This document shows, piece by piece, positions 29,022 through 36,908 of a stretch of DNA of 47,511 nucleotides. Position numbers and translations under genes: made by a program. The stretch is from Bacteroidales bacterium (GTDB lineage Bacteria > Bacteroidota > Bacteroidia > Bacteroidales > UBA4417): NCBI GenBank assembly GCA_030654075.1, contig JAURYB010000163.1:1-47511 (forward strand), given 5' to 3'. Position 1 is the first letter of the stretch. Every line of letters begins with the position of its first letter. The notes beneath the pieces were generated by a model. The model worked only from the letters and a program-made list of their open reading frames with translations. It searched no databases and was not told where the DNA came from.

Positions 29022-29110
29022 TAATTATGTCTCTGAACTAAAGCAATAGATCTTAATCCGGAGTTAATGCATGTAGAATGGGGTTTAATCCGCCATTTTT
29101 ATTTCATTGT

Positions 29111-29126
29111 GCTGATTTAGCTCATA
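29111..29126 (+). promoter_or_regulatory. shared 16-bp motif, possible activator site (copy 2)
   Basis: Second exact copy of GCTGATTTAGCTCATA. Here it ends only 5 nt before the sigma-54-type element at 29132, so spacing differs from copy 1 and a role as activator site is uncertain. Confidence 0.35.
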
Positions 29127-29131
29127 TTCAC

Positions 29132-29147
29132 TGGCTGCATTGTCGCT
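29132..29147 (+). promoter_or_regulatory. candidate sigma-54 promoter of the poly-gamma-glutamate operon
   Basis: TGGCTGCATTGTCGCT has TGGC, then GC with the correct 10-nt spacing between GG and GC. It is a weaker match than the element at 27885 (TCGCT for TTGCW). A start near 29158 would give a ~100-nt leader to the permease gene. Confidence 0.35.
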
Positions 29148-29257
29148 ATTCAATACTGTTGATATACCGGACACCCTTTGACATTTATCTGTATCCCTGA
29201 ATTTCACATAAATGGTTTGGTTTTTTTTGACTTACTATCAAATCCTATAAGAAGCGT

Positions 29258-30520
29258 ATGAGTTTTGAACTGATTTTACTGATATTGATGCTTACCACTT
29301 TTGCTGTAAGTGTGTTCGTGCTAAAAATGCCGGCAGGCGTATCTTTAATTCTGGCATCTATTGTGGGTGCTTTGATTGCCGGTGAGGGTATTCCCGTCAG
29401 GCATCTCGTTGAAGGCGGATTTGGGTTTATTGAGGCAATATTAATTATTGCAACAGCCATGATATTTATGAAAGTAATGGAAGCCAGTGGCGCTTTGGCC
29501 CAGATTAGCCTGGGAATCATTAAATCACTTCATAAATCCCCGACATTGTTAATGATTGTGATTGTTTTGTTTGTTATGTTTCCTGGTATGCTTACTGGCC
29601 TGTCGTCGACATGCGTATTAACCACAGGTATGCTGGTAGCACCAATATTATTGGCAATCGGGATGCCGCGGCTGGCCGCCGGATCGTTAATTGCCATGGC
29701 TGCAGTTTTTGGCGAAGTAGCGCCTCCTATCAGTATCCCGGTAATGATTATTGGCGGCGGGGTCGACATGCCTTATATCGGCTTTACGATTCCTTTATTG
29801 TTAGTATCCATTCCGCCGGCATTGTTTACAGCAATCTATTACCGGATCAGGTATGTAAAGCCCTATAATATTGATGAAGTTCTGAAAAAACTGGATCATT
29901 TAAAGCCATCGGAGCAGGGATTCAAAATTTACACACCGCTCATATTTGTAATCCTGTATATGATAGGAGAAATTAGTTTTTCAAGCTTTATACCTCACCT
30001 GGGAGTACCGCTTATTTTTACAATAGGGGCAATTATTGGAATTGCCTTCTCGCCGGGTATCAAGATTATCACCGTATCGCGAAGTGCATTGCAGATGGCT
30101 CTTCCTGTTATAGTAATCCTTGTGGGAGTGGGGATGTTTCTTCAGATACTTACCCTTACCGGCGTAAGAGGTTATATGGCTGTATCGGCGCTTCAGATGC
30201 CCGATGCCATAAAATACCTGGCAGCAGCACTCATGCCGTTTATGGGATCAGCCTATGCGTCAGCCAGTGTAATAGGAGTTCCTTTGGTTTATGTTTTCAT
30301 AGGAAAAAGTGCCATTATGGTCACAGCTTCTCTAGTACTGATGGCAGCTTTAGGCGACTTAATGCCTCCTCCAAGTTTGCTGTGTGCTTATGCAGCTCAA
30401 ACGGTTGAAGAAAAGAATCATTTCAAAATCCTGAAGCAAAGTGTAATTCCCATTATTTTTTCAATGATAACCGGGTTGCTTGTTTTGATTTTTGCAAAAG
30501 AATTAGCCCAACTCTTTTAA
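29258..30520 (+). CDS. dctM: TRAP-type transporter large permease, DctM family
   Basis: A 420-residue inner-membrane protein with about 12 hydrophobic segments. The family signature is visible in GSLIAMAAVFGEVAPPISIPVMI and in the C-terminal repeat LMAALGDLMPPPSLLCAYA. TRAP large permeases move C4-dicarboxylates, acidic amino acids and other carboxylates with sodium. No periplasmic DctP or regular DctQ subunit is encoded nearby, so either partners are elsewhere or this is a stand-alone relative. As the first gene of the PGA locus, it may carry glutamate, pyroglutamate or a short oligomer; the substrate is inference. Confidence 0.85.
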   Translation: MSFELILLILMLTTFAVSVFVLKMPAGVSLILASIVGALIAGEGIPVRHLVEGGFGFIEAILIIATAMIFMKVMEASGALAQISLGIIKSLHKSPTLLMIVIVLFVMFPGMLTGLSSTCVLTTGMLVAPILLAIGMPRLAAGSLIAMAAVFGEVAPPISIPVMIIGGGVDMPYIGFTIPLLLVSIPPALFTAIYYRIRYVKPYNIDEVLKKLDHLKPSEQGFKIYTPLIFVILYMIGEISFSSFIPHLGVPLIFTIGAIIGIAFSPGIKIITVSRSALQMALPVIVILVGVGMFLQILTLTGVRGYMAVSALQMPDAIKYLAAALMPFMGSAYASASVIGVPLVYVFIGKSAIMVTASLVLMAALGDLMPPPSLLCAYAAQTVEEKNHFKILKQSVIPIIFSMITGLLVLIFAKELAQLF

Positions 30521-30532
30521 AAATAGCAGACT

Positions 30533-30682
30533 ATGGTATTATATGTTATTTACACACTTATCCTGATCTATATCACTGCAGTTCTTGCAATAGAATTTTA
30601 TTATGAAAAGAACTGGAAGATCATAATAGCCATGTCATTTGTATTATTGGTTTTTGTACTTCGGATATTGCAAATAAAATAA
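30533..30682 (+). CDS. 49-residue membrane protein between the permease and deacylase genes
   Basis: ATG at 30533 and TAA at 30680-30682 encode 49 residues forming two hydrophobic helices (VLYVIYTLILIYITAVLAI and IIIAMSFVLLVFVLRIL) joined by the charged turn EFYYEKNWK. It starts 12 nt after the permease gene and ends 2 nt before the next ATG, so translational coupling is likely and the frame is probably real. It sits where a TRAP small subunit (DctQ) might be expected, but it is far too short for one (usually ~160 residues, four helices). No known family is recognised. Confidence 0.6.
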   Translation: MVLYVIYTLILIYITAVLAIEFYYEKNWKIIIAMSFVLLVFVLRILQIK

Positions 30683-30684
30683 AG

Positions 30685-31806
30685 ATGAGAGAGCAGAAAT
30701 ACATATTGAAAATAATAATAATAATAGTAATGTCCGCTGTTGGAACCCTTGCCGCGATTGATTTCAGGGCAATGCATCACCTGGCAGAACTTTTCCCGGG
30801 CAAAGCTTTAACGAAGGTTGGCAAACTCAGCGATTATCATGCCGGGCTTAAAAAATCGAATGCAGATTCGGATGTATATTTCTATGACAGCGGCAAAAAG
30901 GGTGCCACTGTTTTAATTGTCGGAGGCACACACCCTAACGAATCTGCAGGATTTATGACAGCGGTTGTAATACTCGAAAACCTGAAAATTGAAACTGGCA
31001 GGGCAATTATAATCCCAATGGTAAATCAAAGTGGCTTTACCTGTACCGATCCCATGGAAGCTTTGCCCATGTACTTCGAAATCAGGACCGACAAGGGCGT
31101 GAGGAGATTTCCTTCAGGCTCCCGTGCTTCCAATCCGCTTGATCAATGGCCTGATCCGCTGGTGTATACGCAATATCCTTCAGGGCAGCGCTACTCAGGC
31201 GGCGAATCGAGAAACCTGAATCGCTGTTACCCGGGAAAAGCAAACGGATCCCTTACGGAACAAGTGGCATACTCTGTTATCCAATTACTTAAAAAGGAAA
31301 AAATTGATATTGCTTTCGATTTGCATGAGGCTGCTCCTGAAATTCCAATCGTAAAAGCAATTGTTTACCATGCGAAATCGGAAGCCCTGGCAATGGGAGC
31401 AATACTGGACCTTGAAATGGATGGATTATCCTATACGCCGGAACTTTCGCCTCCGAATTTCCATGGATTGAGTCACCGCGAATGGGGCGACAATACCGAC
31501 GTTTTACCTTTATTAATGGAAACATCGAATCCGATCCAGGGAAGGTTAAGAGGCAAAACCAATTCCGACCTCATACTAAAAGGGTTTAGTCCAAATTACC
31601 AGACCGCAAAAGAAACCGGCGCATTAAAAATTGCCTATGATCAAGAGGGTGAAAGTCTCGAAAGCAGGGTAGGCCGTCACATTAACGGAATTGTTGCTAT
31701 ACTTAACAATTATAACCTGGAATATCCTGACAAAGCAATCAGCATATCGGGCCTACCTACATATTTTGATTTGAAGAAAAATAAAATCGGTAAATATCTA
31801 AACTAA
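30685..31806 (+). CDS. AstE/AspA-type zinc deacylase (succinylglutamate desuccinylase/aspartoacylase family)
   Basis: A 373-residue protein with an N-terminal membrane anchor or signal (ILKIIIIIVMSAVGTLAA), hence extracytoplasmic. Zinc ligands of the M14-like fold are present: H83 and E86 in GTHPNESAG and H214 in DLHEA, together with NLNRCYPG and the LLMETSNP segment. Family members hydrolyse N-acyl-amino acids or release terminal residues from peptides. Its position suggests that it trims gamma-glutamyl chains, but the substrate is not evident from the sequence. It starts 2 nt after the small membrane protein gene. Confidence 0.85.
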   Translation: MREQKYILKIIIIIVMSAVGTLAAIDFRAMHHLAELFPGKALTKVGKLSDYHAGLKKSNADSDVYFYDSGKKGATVLIVGGTHPNESAGFMTAVVILENLKIETGRAIIIPMVNQSGFTCTDPMEALPMYFEIRTDKGVRRFPSGSRASNPLDQWPDPLVYTQYPSGQRYSGGESRNLNRCYPGKANGSLTEQVAYSVIQLLKKEKIDIAFDLHEAAPEIPIVKAIVYHAKSEALAMGAILDLEMDGLSYTPELSPPNFHGLSHREWGDNTDVLPLLMETSNPIQGRLRGKTNSDLILKGFSPNYQTAKETGALKIAYDQEGESLESRVGRHINGIVAILNNYNLEYPDKAISISGLPTYFDLKKNKIGKYLN

Positions 31807-31812
31807 AAAATC

Positions 31813-32358
31813 ATGAATAAAAGAACATGGAGTGCATTTGTAGCAGTAATAATACTATTACCGCTACTTTCGTTTTCGCCAACCAAATTTGATCAACCCA
31901 TACTGATAACCTCTGCCGGACAAAGTGCAGATGTTAAATTGGTGCAGCTGTTAGCAAAAAGACAAACAATTGCAGGGGAAACAAAAATTATGGCAAAAGA
32001 GGCTGATATGGCTGGTGTTAAAACGCTTATCATTGTGCCCGGGTTTAGCTCAAAGGGATTAGGCTCTGCAGGAATCAGCCAGGAGGATGAAATGAACAGG
32101 GTAAAAGAGTTAGTAAAAACCGCCCAGAAAAAAAACATCCCGATTGTCATGGTTCATATAGGCGGTACAGCCCGCAGAGGCGGACAATCCGACGGATTTT
32201 GTAAAATCATTGCCGAAAATTGCAAAGCTATGATAGTTTTGAAACAGGGAAATGAGGATGGTTTTTTTACAGCCATTGCCAAACGAAAGAATATTCCGAT
32301 AACAGAGGTTGAAAAAATCGGTGATGCAGCAGTTCCTTTGAAGGCACTTTTTAAATAG
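31813..32358 (+). CDS. exported DUF6305-like protein
   Basis: A 181-residue protein with a signal peptide (AFVAVIILLPLLSFS) and a small alpha/beta domain: QPILITSAGQSADVKLVQLLA, KTLIIVPGFSSKGLG, IPIVMVHIGGTARRGG. I recognise it as resembling DUF6305, a family I associate with PGA synthesis clusters; its function is unknown. It starts 6 nt after the deacylase gene and precedes the transferase gene by 40 nt, so it belongs to the same operon. Confidence 0.65.
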   Translation: MNKRTWSAFVAVIILLPLLSFSPTKFDQPILITSAGQSADVKLVQLLAKRQTIAGETKIMAKEADMAGVKTLIIVPGFSSKGLGSAGISQEDEMNRVKELVKTAQKKNIPIVMVHIGGTARRGGQSDGFCKIIAENCKAMIVLKQGNEDGFFTAIAKRKNIPITEVEKIGDAAVPLKALFK

Positions 32359-32398
32359 CGGTTCACTAATTCAGGCTCGCACATCAAACTAAAAGAAA

Positions 32399-34090
32399 AT
32401 GAAAACTATAAAATTCAGGTTATTGATCGTATTGCTGGCTTTTCCCTTCCTGCTTGTTGCACAGGACAGCAAGTTAGTACAGGGGAAGAACGGGATGGTT
32501 GCTACAGCACATCCTTTAGCTTCGCAGGCTGCCATCGAAATGCTACAGAAGGGAGGAAATGCTGTTGATGCCGCTATAGCTGCAGCATTTGTAATCGGTG
32601 TTGTTGAACCCGATGGTTCAGGTATCGGAGGTGGCGGAGGAATGCTTATTTATCTGAAAGAAAAGAAACAATCCGTTTATATTAATTATTATCCCAGGGC
32701 ACCTAAAACCATTCCCGATAAATTCAATTCGGCAACTGAAAGGTTTACCGCCAAATCGATATGCACCCCGGGAACTGTTGCAGGGCTGATGATGGCACAT
32801 AAAAATTATGGCACCCTGCCCTTATCAACTATAATGGAGCCTGCAATCCGGTGTGCCCGCGACGGATTTAAGATTGATAAGACTCTCGGAACGTTAATTC
32901 TGGAGAACACAGAAGCCCTATCGCTGAATCCTGCAACGGCGGCAGTATATCTGGATGATGGATACCCAAAAATGGAAGGAGAGCTTTTGATACAGAAAGA
33001 CCTGGCGGAAACACTGATTGAGATCAGTAAAAACGGGGCTGATGGATTCTATACGGGCCCGGTTGCAAAATCGATGGTGGATGGAATAAATGCAAATGGG
33101 GGAACTTTTACGCTCGACGATTTCAAGAACTATCAACCCGTATTAACAATACCCGAAAAAGGAACCTACCGGGGCTATGATATTCTGAGTGCCGCCAATC
33201 CTCAATCAGGCGTTTCAGTAATTGAAGGATTAAACATTCTGGAAAATGTGGATCTGAAAAGTTTAGGTCATTATACACAAAATGCCAAAACCCTCCATAT
33301 TGTAGCCGAAACGTTCAGGAAGATATATACTGACCGGTTTTATTTTGTGGGTGATACTGCTTTTGTTAAAGTCCCCCTGAATGGGCTTCTGTCGAAAGAA
33401 TTTGCTCTGGAACGTTTTAAGGCTATTAATCAACTCGAACCTCAGCCTAAGAAATACCGTGAAACTGAAACCGGGACTCCTGAAAAATATGAATCTAAAG
33501 GGGAAACAGAAAATGACACCCGGGATGTGGAAGGCAAGGGCGAAACAACACATTTGTCAGTCGTAGATAAAGAAGGGAATGCGGTTTCATTAACTCAAAC
33601 CTTAGGGACTTTTTTTGGATCAGGAATAACCGTAAACGGCGTTCTGTTTAATTGCGTTGTAACGAACTTTTCAGGAGCCAATAATCCTAACTGTGCAGTA
33701 GGTAACAAGCAACCCCGAAGTTCAATAGCCCCGTCCATTGTTCTGAAAAACGACAAGCCATTCCTGGTGGTGGGCACACCGGGTGGAAACCGGATTATGG
33801 CTACTGTTCTGGTAGTTATGGTAAATATTCTCGATTTTAATATGAATGCCGAAGATGCAAATCAGGCTCCCCGGTTTTACACTCAGAAATTTGAAGATTA
33901 TCTGCATGTTGAATCAGGTGTTGGCAAAAATGTAATTGATGAGTTAAAAAACATGGGGCATTCAGTAAGAGTATATGAAGGCGTTGATCTGTTTTTTGGT
34001 GGGGTTCACTTAATAACGATTGATCCGGTCACAGGCATTTATACAGGATCGGCAGATATTCGTAGGGGAGGCAAAGCAATAGGCTATTAA
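32399..34090 (+). CDS. ggt: gamma-glutamyltransferase
   Basis: A 563-residue Ntn-hydrolase of the GGT/CapD family with a signal peptide (LLIVLLAFPFLLVAQ). The precursor should cleave itself before Thr383 in E-T-T-H-L-S-V-V-D, making that threonine the nucleophile. The large-subunit motif GGNAVDAAIAAAF...GGGGGM and the small-subunit motifs RSSIAPS and GTPGGNRIM are intact. The insert between about 345 and 380 is charged and low in complexity (EPQPKKYRETETG). It transfers or hydrolyses gamma-glutamyl groups. Directly before pgsB, it probably releases or shortens the polymer, analogous to CapD or PgdS/Ggt in Gram-positive systems; that role is inferred. Confidence 0.94.
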   Translation: MKTIKFRLLIVLLAFPFLLVAQDSKLVQGKNGMVATAHPLASQAAIEMLQKGGNAVDAAIAAAFVIGVVEPDGSGIGGGGGMLIYLKEKKQSVYINYYPRAPKTIPDKFNSATERFTAKSICTPGTVAGLMMAHKNYGTLPLSTIMEPAIRCARDGFKIDKTLGTLILENTEALSLNPATAAVYLDDGYPKMEGELLIQKDLAETLIEISKNGADGFYTGPVAKSMVDGINANGGTFTLDDFKNYQPVLTIPEKGTYRGYDILSAANPQSGVSVIEGLNILENVDLKSLGHYTQNAKTLHIVAETFRKIYTDRFYFVGDTAFVKVPLNGLLSKEFALERFKAINQLEPQPKKYRETETGTPEKYESKGETENDTRDVEGKGETTHLSVVDKEGNAVSLTQTLGTFFGSGITVNGVLFNCVVTNFSGANNPNCAVGNKQPRSSIAPSIVLKNDKPFLVVGTPGGNRIMATVLVVMVNILDFNMNAEDANQAPRFYTQKFEDYLHVESGVGKNVIDELKNMGHSVRVYEGVDLFFGGVHLITIDPVTGIYTGSADIRRGGKAIGY

Positions 34091-34105
34091 AATAACAAAC
34101 TCAAT

Positions 34106-35254
34106 ATGTTGATAACTGTTGTACTTCTGGGTTTAGTCCTTTTCCTGATGATCAGCGAATCGCTGATCATCAGGAACTGTACCAGGCATATTTCAGTTAA
34201 AATTCATGTGAATGGCACCCGAGGGAAATCGACAATTACAAAATACGTTTTTGCCGGTTTACAGGAGAATGGCCTGAAAGTTATGGGAAAGGTAACTGGC
34301 GAAATACCTACACTATTGTTACCCGACGGGACAAGCAAAACAATAAAGCGAAGAGGATCAGCAAGGGTCCAGGAACAGTTCAATACAATCCGCCGGGCCT
34401 ACCGCCGAAAAGCTGATGCGTTGGTTCTGGAGTGTATGTCAATCGATCCGGTCCTTCAAAAACTGGAAGGCTTCATCTTCAGGCCTCACATATACATTAT
34501 CAGCAACATAAGGGACGATCACCGCGAAAAAATGGGTGCCACCCTTGACGATCAGATCAATGCAATATGCAGCGCAATTCCTCCCAACTGTAAAGTAATT
34601 GCCTGCGGGAGCTCATACATGGATATAATAAAAAAGGTGGCTTCAGAACGTAAATCACTATTCGTTGAAGCCACGATACTTGAAGACGAGGAGAAAAAAA
34701 GAATCCCGGAGTACATACATGAAATCAACGTAAGGTTTGCTTTAACTGCCTGCATTGAATCCGGAATTCCCAGGGAAACTGCATTTAACGGTATATTAAA
34801 ACAAGTGGATAAGGAAGTTTTGCCAATAAGTTCAATTATTCAAAACAACCATCAACAGTATTTTCTGAATGCTTTTTCGGTAAACGACATTCCTTCAGTT
34901 AAGGATTATTTAAAATACTGGACAAATGAGTTAAAAATTACCGATAAAATGTCCGTCGTGTTCAATACACGATCCGATCGGCCCCTGCGGACCGATTTAT
35001 TTATCGAATGGATCAAATCCAATCAGGAGAACATTGACACTGTGTTTCTCGCTGGCGATCATACGATGAGGGCATACCGTTTGCTGTCCCGGTCGGATAA
35101 AAGGATTAAAATCAAAAAAATTCATACCCGCTCCCACATGCGAATAAAGGATATAATTCTTGAAAATGCAGCTGACTCAGGCTTAATTGTCGGAATCGGG
35201 AATATAAAGGGACTTGGATACCGGATAATAAATGAATTTTCGGAAGCATCATGA
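34106..35254 (+). CDS. pgsB: poly-gamma-glutamate synthase subunit PgsB/CapB
   Basis: A 382-residue Mur-ligase-like amide ligase. An N-terminal transmembrane segment (LITVVLLGLVLFLMIS) is followed by the P-loop GTRGKST (residues 37-43) and ALVLECMSIDP and ISNIRDDHREKMG, all diagnostic of CapB. It activates the gamma-carboxyl of glutamate with ATP and adds it to the growing chain. The next gene, pgsC, overlaps it by 4 nt, as is normal for this stoichiometric pair. Length fits the family (about 390). Confidence 0.96.
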   Translation: MLITVVLLGLVLFLMISESLIIRNCTRHISVKIHVNGTRGKSTITKYVFAGLQENGLKVMGKVTGEIPTLLLPDGTSKTIKRRGSARVQEQFNTIRRAYRRKADALVLECMSIDPVLQKLEGFIFRPHIYIISNIRDDHREKMGATLDDQINAICSAIPPNCKVIACGSSYMDIIKKVASERKSLFVEATILEDEEKKRIPEYIHEINVRFALTACIESGIPRETAFNGILKQVDKEVLPISSIIQNNHQQYFLNAFSVNDIPSVKDYLKYWTNELKITDKMSVVFNTRSDRPLRTDLFIEWIKSNQENIDTVFLAGDHTMRAYRLLSRSDKRIKIKKIHTRSHMRIKDIILENAADSGLIVGIGNIKGLGYRIINEFSEAS

Positions 35255-35676
35255 TGACTGAGATATTTTTAATCGGTTTGATAACCGGATTCCTGTTCTA
35301 TGAATTTGCAGGAATTTCTCCGGGCGGAGTAGTTGCTCCGGCATATCTGGCTCTTAATATCTATCAACCGGGAAAAATAGGCATAACAATCCTGTTATCT
35401 GTCATTATCTTTTTTATCATAAAAACACTCTCAATGCATCTGATCATATATGGTCGGCGAAAACTGCTGCTTGCTCTGCTCCTGAGTTTTACCCTCAAAT
35501 TACTGATCGAAATTTACCTCCAGCCATTAAATGCTATAAAGTTCGACCTGCAATCCATCGGTTATATCATTCCCGGATTAATTGCCAACGAAATGACGCG
35601 TCAGAAAGTTATACCAACACTACTGTCACTTGGTATAGTATGCCTGTTAACTTATCAGATAGCCCAGTTTTTATGA
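35251..35676 (+). CDS. pgsC: poly-gamma-glutamate biosynthesis protein PgsC/CapC
   Basis: A 141-residue integral membrane protein with four to five hydrophobic helices. The family motif YEFAGISPGGVVAPAYLAL and the C-terminal GYIIPGLIANEM are clear. CapC forms the membrane part of the synthase with CapB. It overlaps pgsB by 4 nt and the next gene by 4 nt (ATGA at 35673), so the three are translationally coupled. Confidence 0.96.
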   Translation: MMTEIFLIGLITGFLFYEFAGISPGGVVAPAYLALNIYQPGKIGITILLSVIIFFIIKTLSMHLIIYGRRKLLLALLLSFTLKLLIEIYLQPLNAIKFDLQSIGYIIPGLIANEMTRQKVIPTLLSLGIVCLLTYQIAQFL

Positions 35677-36731
35677 GAAAACTTACTCTCAATATAAGGC
35701 TATTAATTGTTTTCAGCGTGGTGCTGGCTGGATTTGTCATTTCGGATTTCGGGTTTACTACTACCTCTAAGAGCGAATATACAATTGAAATGAGCCGGGC
35801 AGTTGACCTCACCAAAAAATGGTTTGAAATTATTAAGCAACAGAAAGAAATAAGGAATATACATTCGGATGCTGTCTCAAATGTTCCAAACAATTACATG
35901 TTAGGCGACGATTATACAACAACAACAACAACACTCGGTACGCTTAATGCAAAAGAAATATCCACAAACCCGGAATTTGCGGCCCTGATGGTCCGATTAA
36001 TCAGGGACGCAGGAATTAAGGAAGGCGATAAAGTAGGTGTCATCTTATCCGGATCTTTCCCCTCACTGTCCATATCAACACTGGCAGCCTTGCAGACCCT
36101 TAAACTGGATGCTGTGATCACGAGTTCTCTGGGAGCTTCATCGTATGGCGCAAATCAGGAAGGAGCCAGCTGGTTGGATATGGAAACCTGGATTATTGAA
36201 AACGGAGGTTTAACATATCATTCCTCCATGGTTTCGAAAGGAGCAGAAAATGATTTTGGCCTGGGATTAAGTGATGAAGGAAATATTTTATTGGAAAAAA
36301 CTGCCCAACGAAACAAGCGGACACTTTATTCCCCTCTGAGTTTATCTCAGGCTATAAGCGACAGGGTTAATCTGTTTACATCCAACAAAATTACGTTGCT
36401 GATAAATATTGGCGGTAACCAGGCCGCAATGGGAAGATGCACACATTCCGTTTCTATCCCCAATGGATTCAATGAAAACATCCCTTTATGTGATGATAAG
36501 GAAAGAGGCGTTATCCAGGAAATGAATGCAGTCGGGATACCTTTTATTAACCTGTTGAACATTAAAGAACTTGCTGCCGGATACAATATGGATATTACAC
36601 CTGGTATTCAATATTCTGCATCTCCCAACCTGTTCACCGAAATACATAAAAACAGCGCCATTATGATGATTTCTTTAATAACCAGCCTTCTTTCAGTTAT
36701 TGTTTTAATACCCAAAAAAAATGGAACATAA
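35673..36731 (+). CDS. pgsW: poly-gamma-glutamate system protein (PgsW type)
   Basis: 352 residues when started at the ATG at 35673, which overlaps the pgsC stop; a longer frame from 35640 would overlap pgsC by 37 nt and is less likely. There is an N-terminal membrane anchor (LLIVFSVVLAGFVISDF), a large extracytoplasmic domain (GDKVGVILSGSFPSLSIST, SSLGASSYGANQ) and a C-terminal hydrophobic helix (MMISLITSLLSVIVLI). It matches the family called 'poly-gamma-glutamate system protein', found in Gram-negative PGA clusters such as that of Fusobacterium. The exact role is unknown; export or assembly is plausible. Confidence 0.9.
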   Translation: MRKLTLNIRLLIVFSVVLAGFVISDFGFTTTSKSEYTIEMSRAVDLTKKWFEIIKQQKEIRNIHSDAVSNVPNNYMLGDDYTTTTTTLGTLNAKEISTNPEFAALMVRLIRDAGIKEGDKVGVILSGSFPSLSISTLAALQTLKLDAVITSSLGASSYGANQEGASWLDMETWIIENGGLTYHSSMVSKGAENDFGLGLSDEGNILLEKTAQRNKRTLYSPLSLSQAISDRVNLFTSNKITLLINIGGNQAAMGRCTHSVSIPNGFNENIPLCDDKERGVIQEMNAVGIPFINLLNIKELAAGYNMDITPGIQYSASPNLFTEIHKNSAIMMISLITSLLSVIVLIPKKNGT

Positions 36732-36908
36732 TCAATTAATAACCACATAAACAAAATGCCGCTTCAATAATTTAGAATTAAATCAGGGAATAAATGTGAA
36801 TTTATTAAACCCAATTGGATGCATAAACATGAATTGGTTTCATAAATGAATAAAACCGATAGAATGATAATTACCTAACACCAAAAATCAAATTAAAACA
36901 GAAAGCTT

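Noticed and set aside
29176..29195. Alternative sigma-54 site (ccggacaccctttgaca) upstream of the permease gene
   Set aside because: The GG-to-TTG spacing is one nucleotide too short for a functional -24/-12 element.
35640..35672. Longer start for the PgsW-type protein
   Set aside because: It would overlap pgsC by 37 nt and put hydrophilic residues before the membrane anchor; the ATGA overlap at 35673 is the normal coupling signal.
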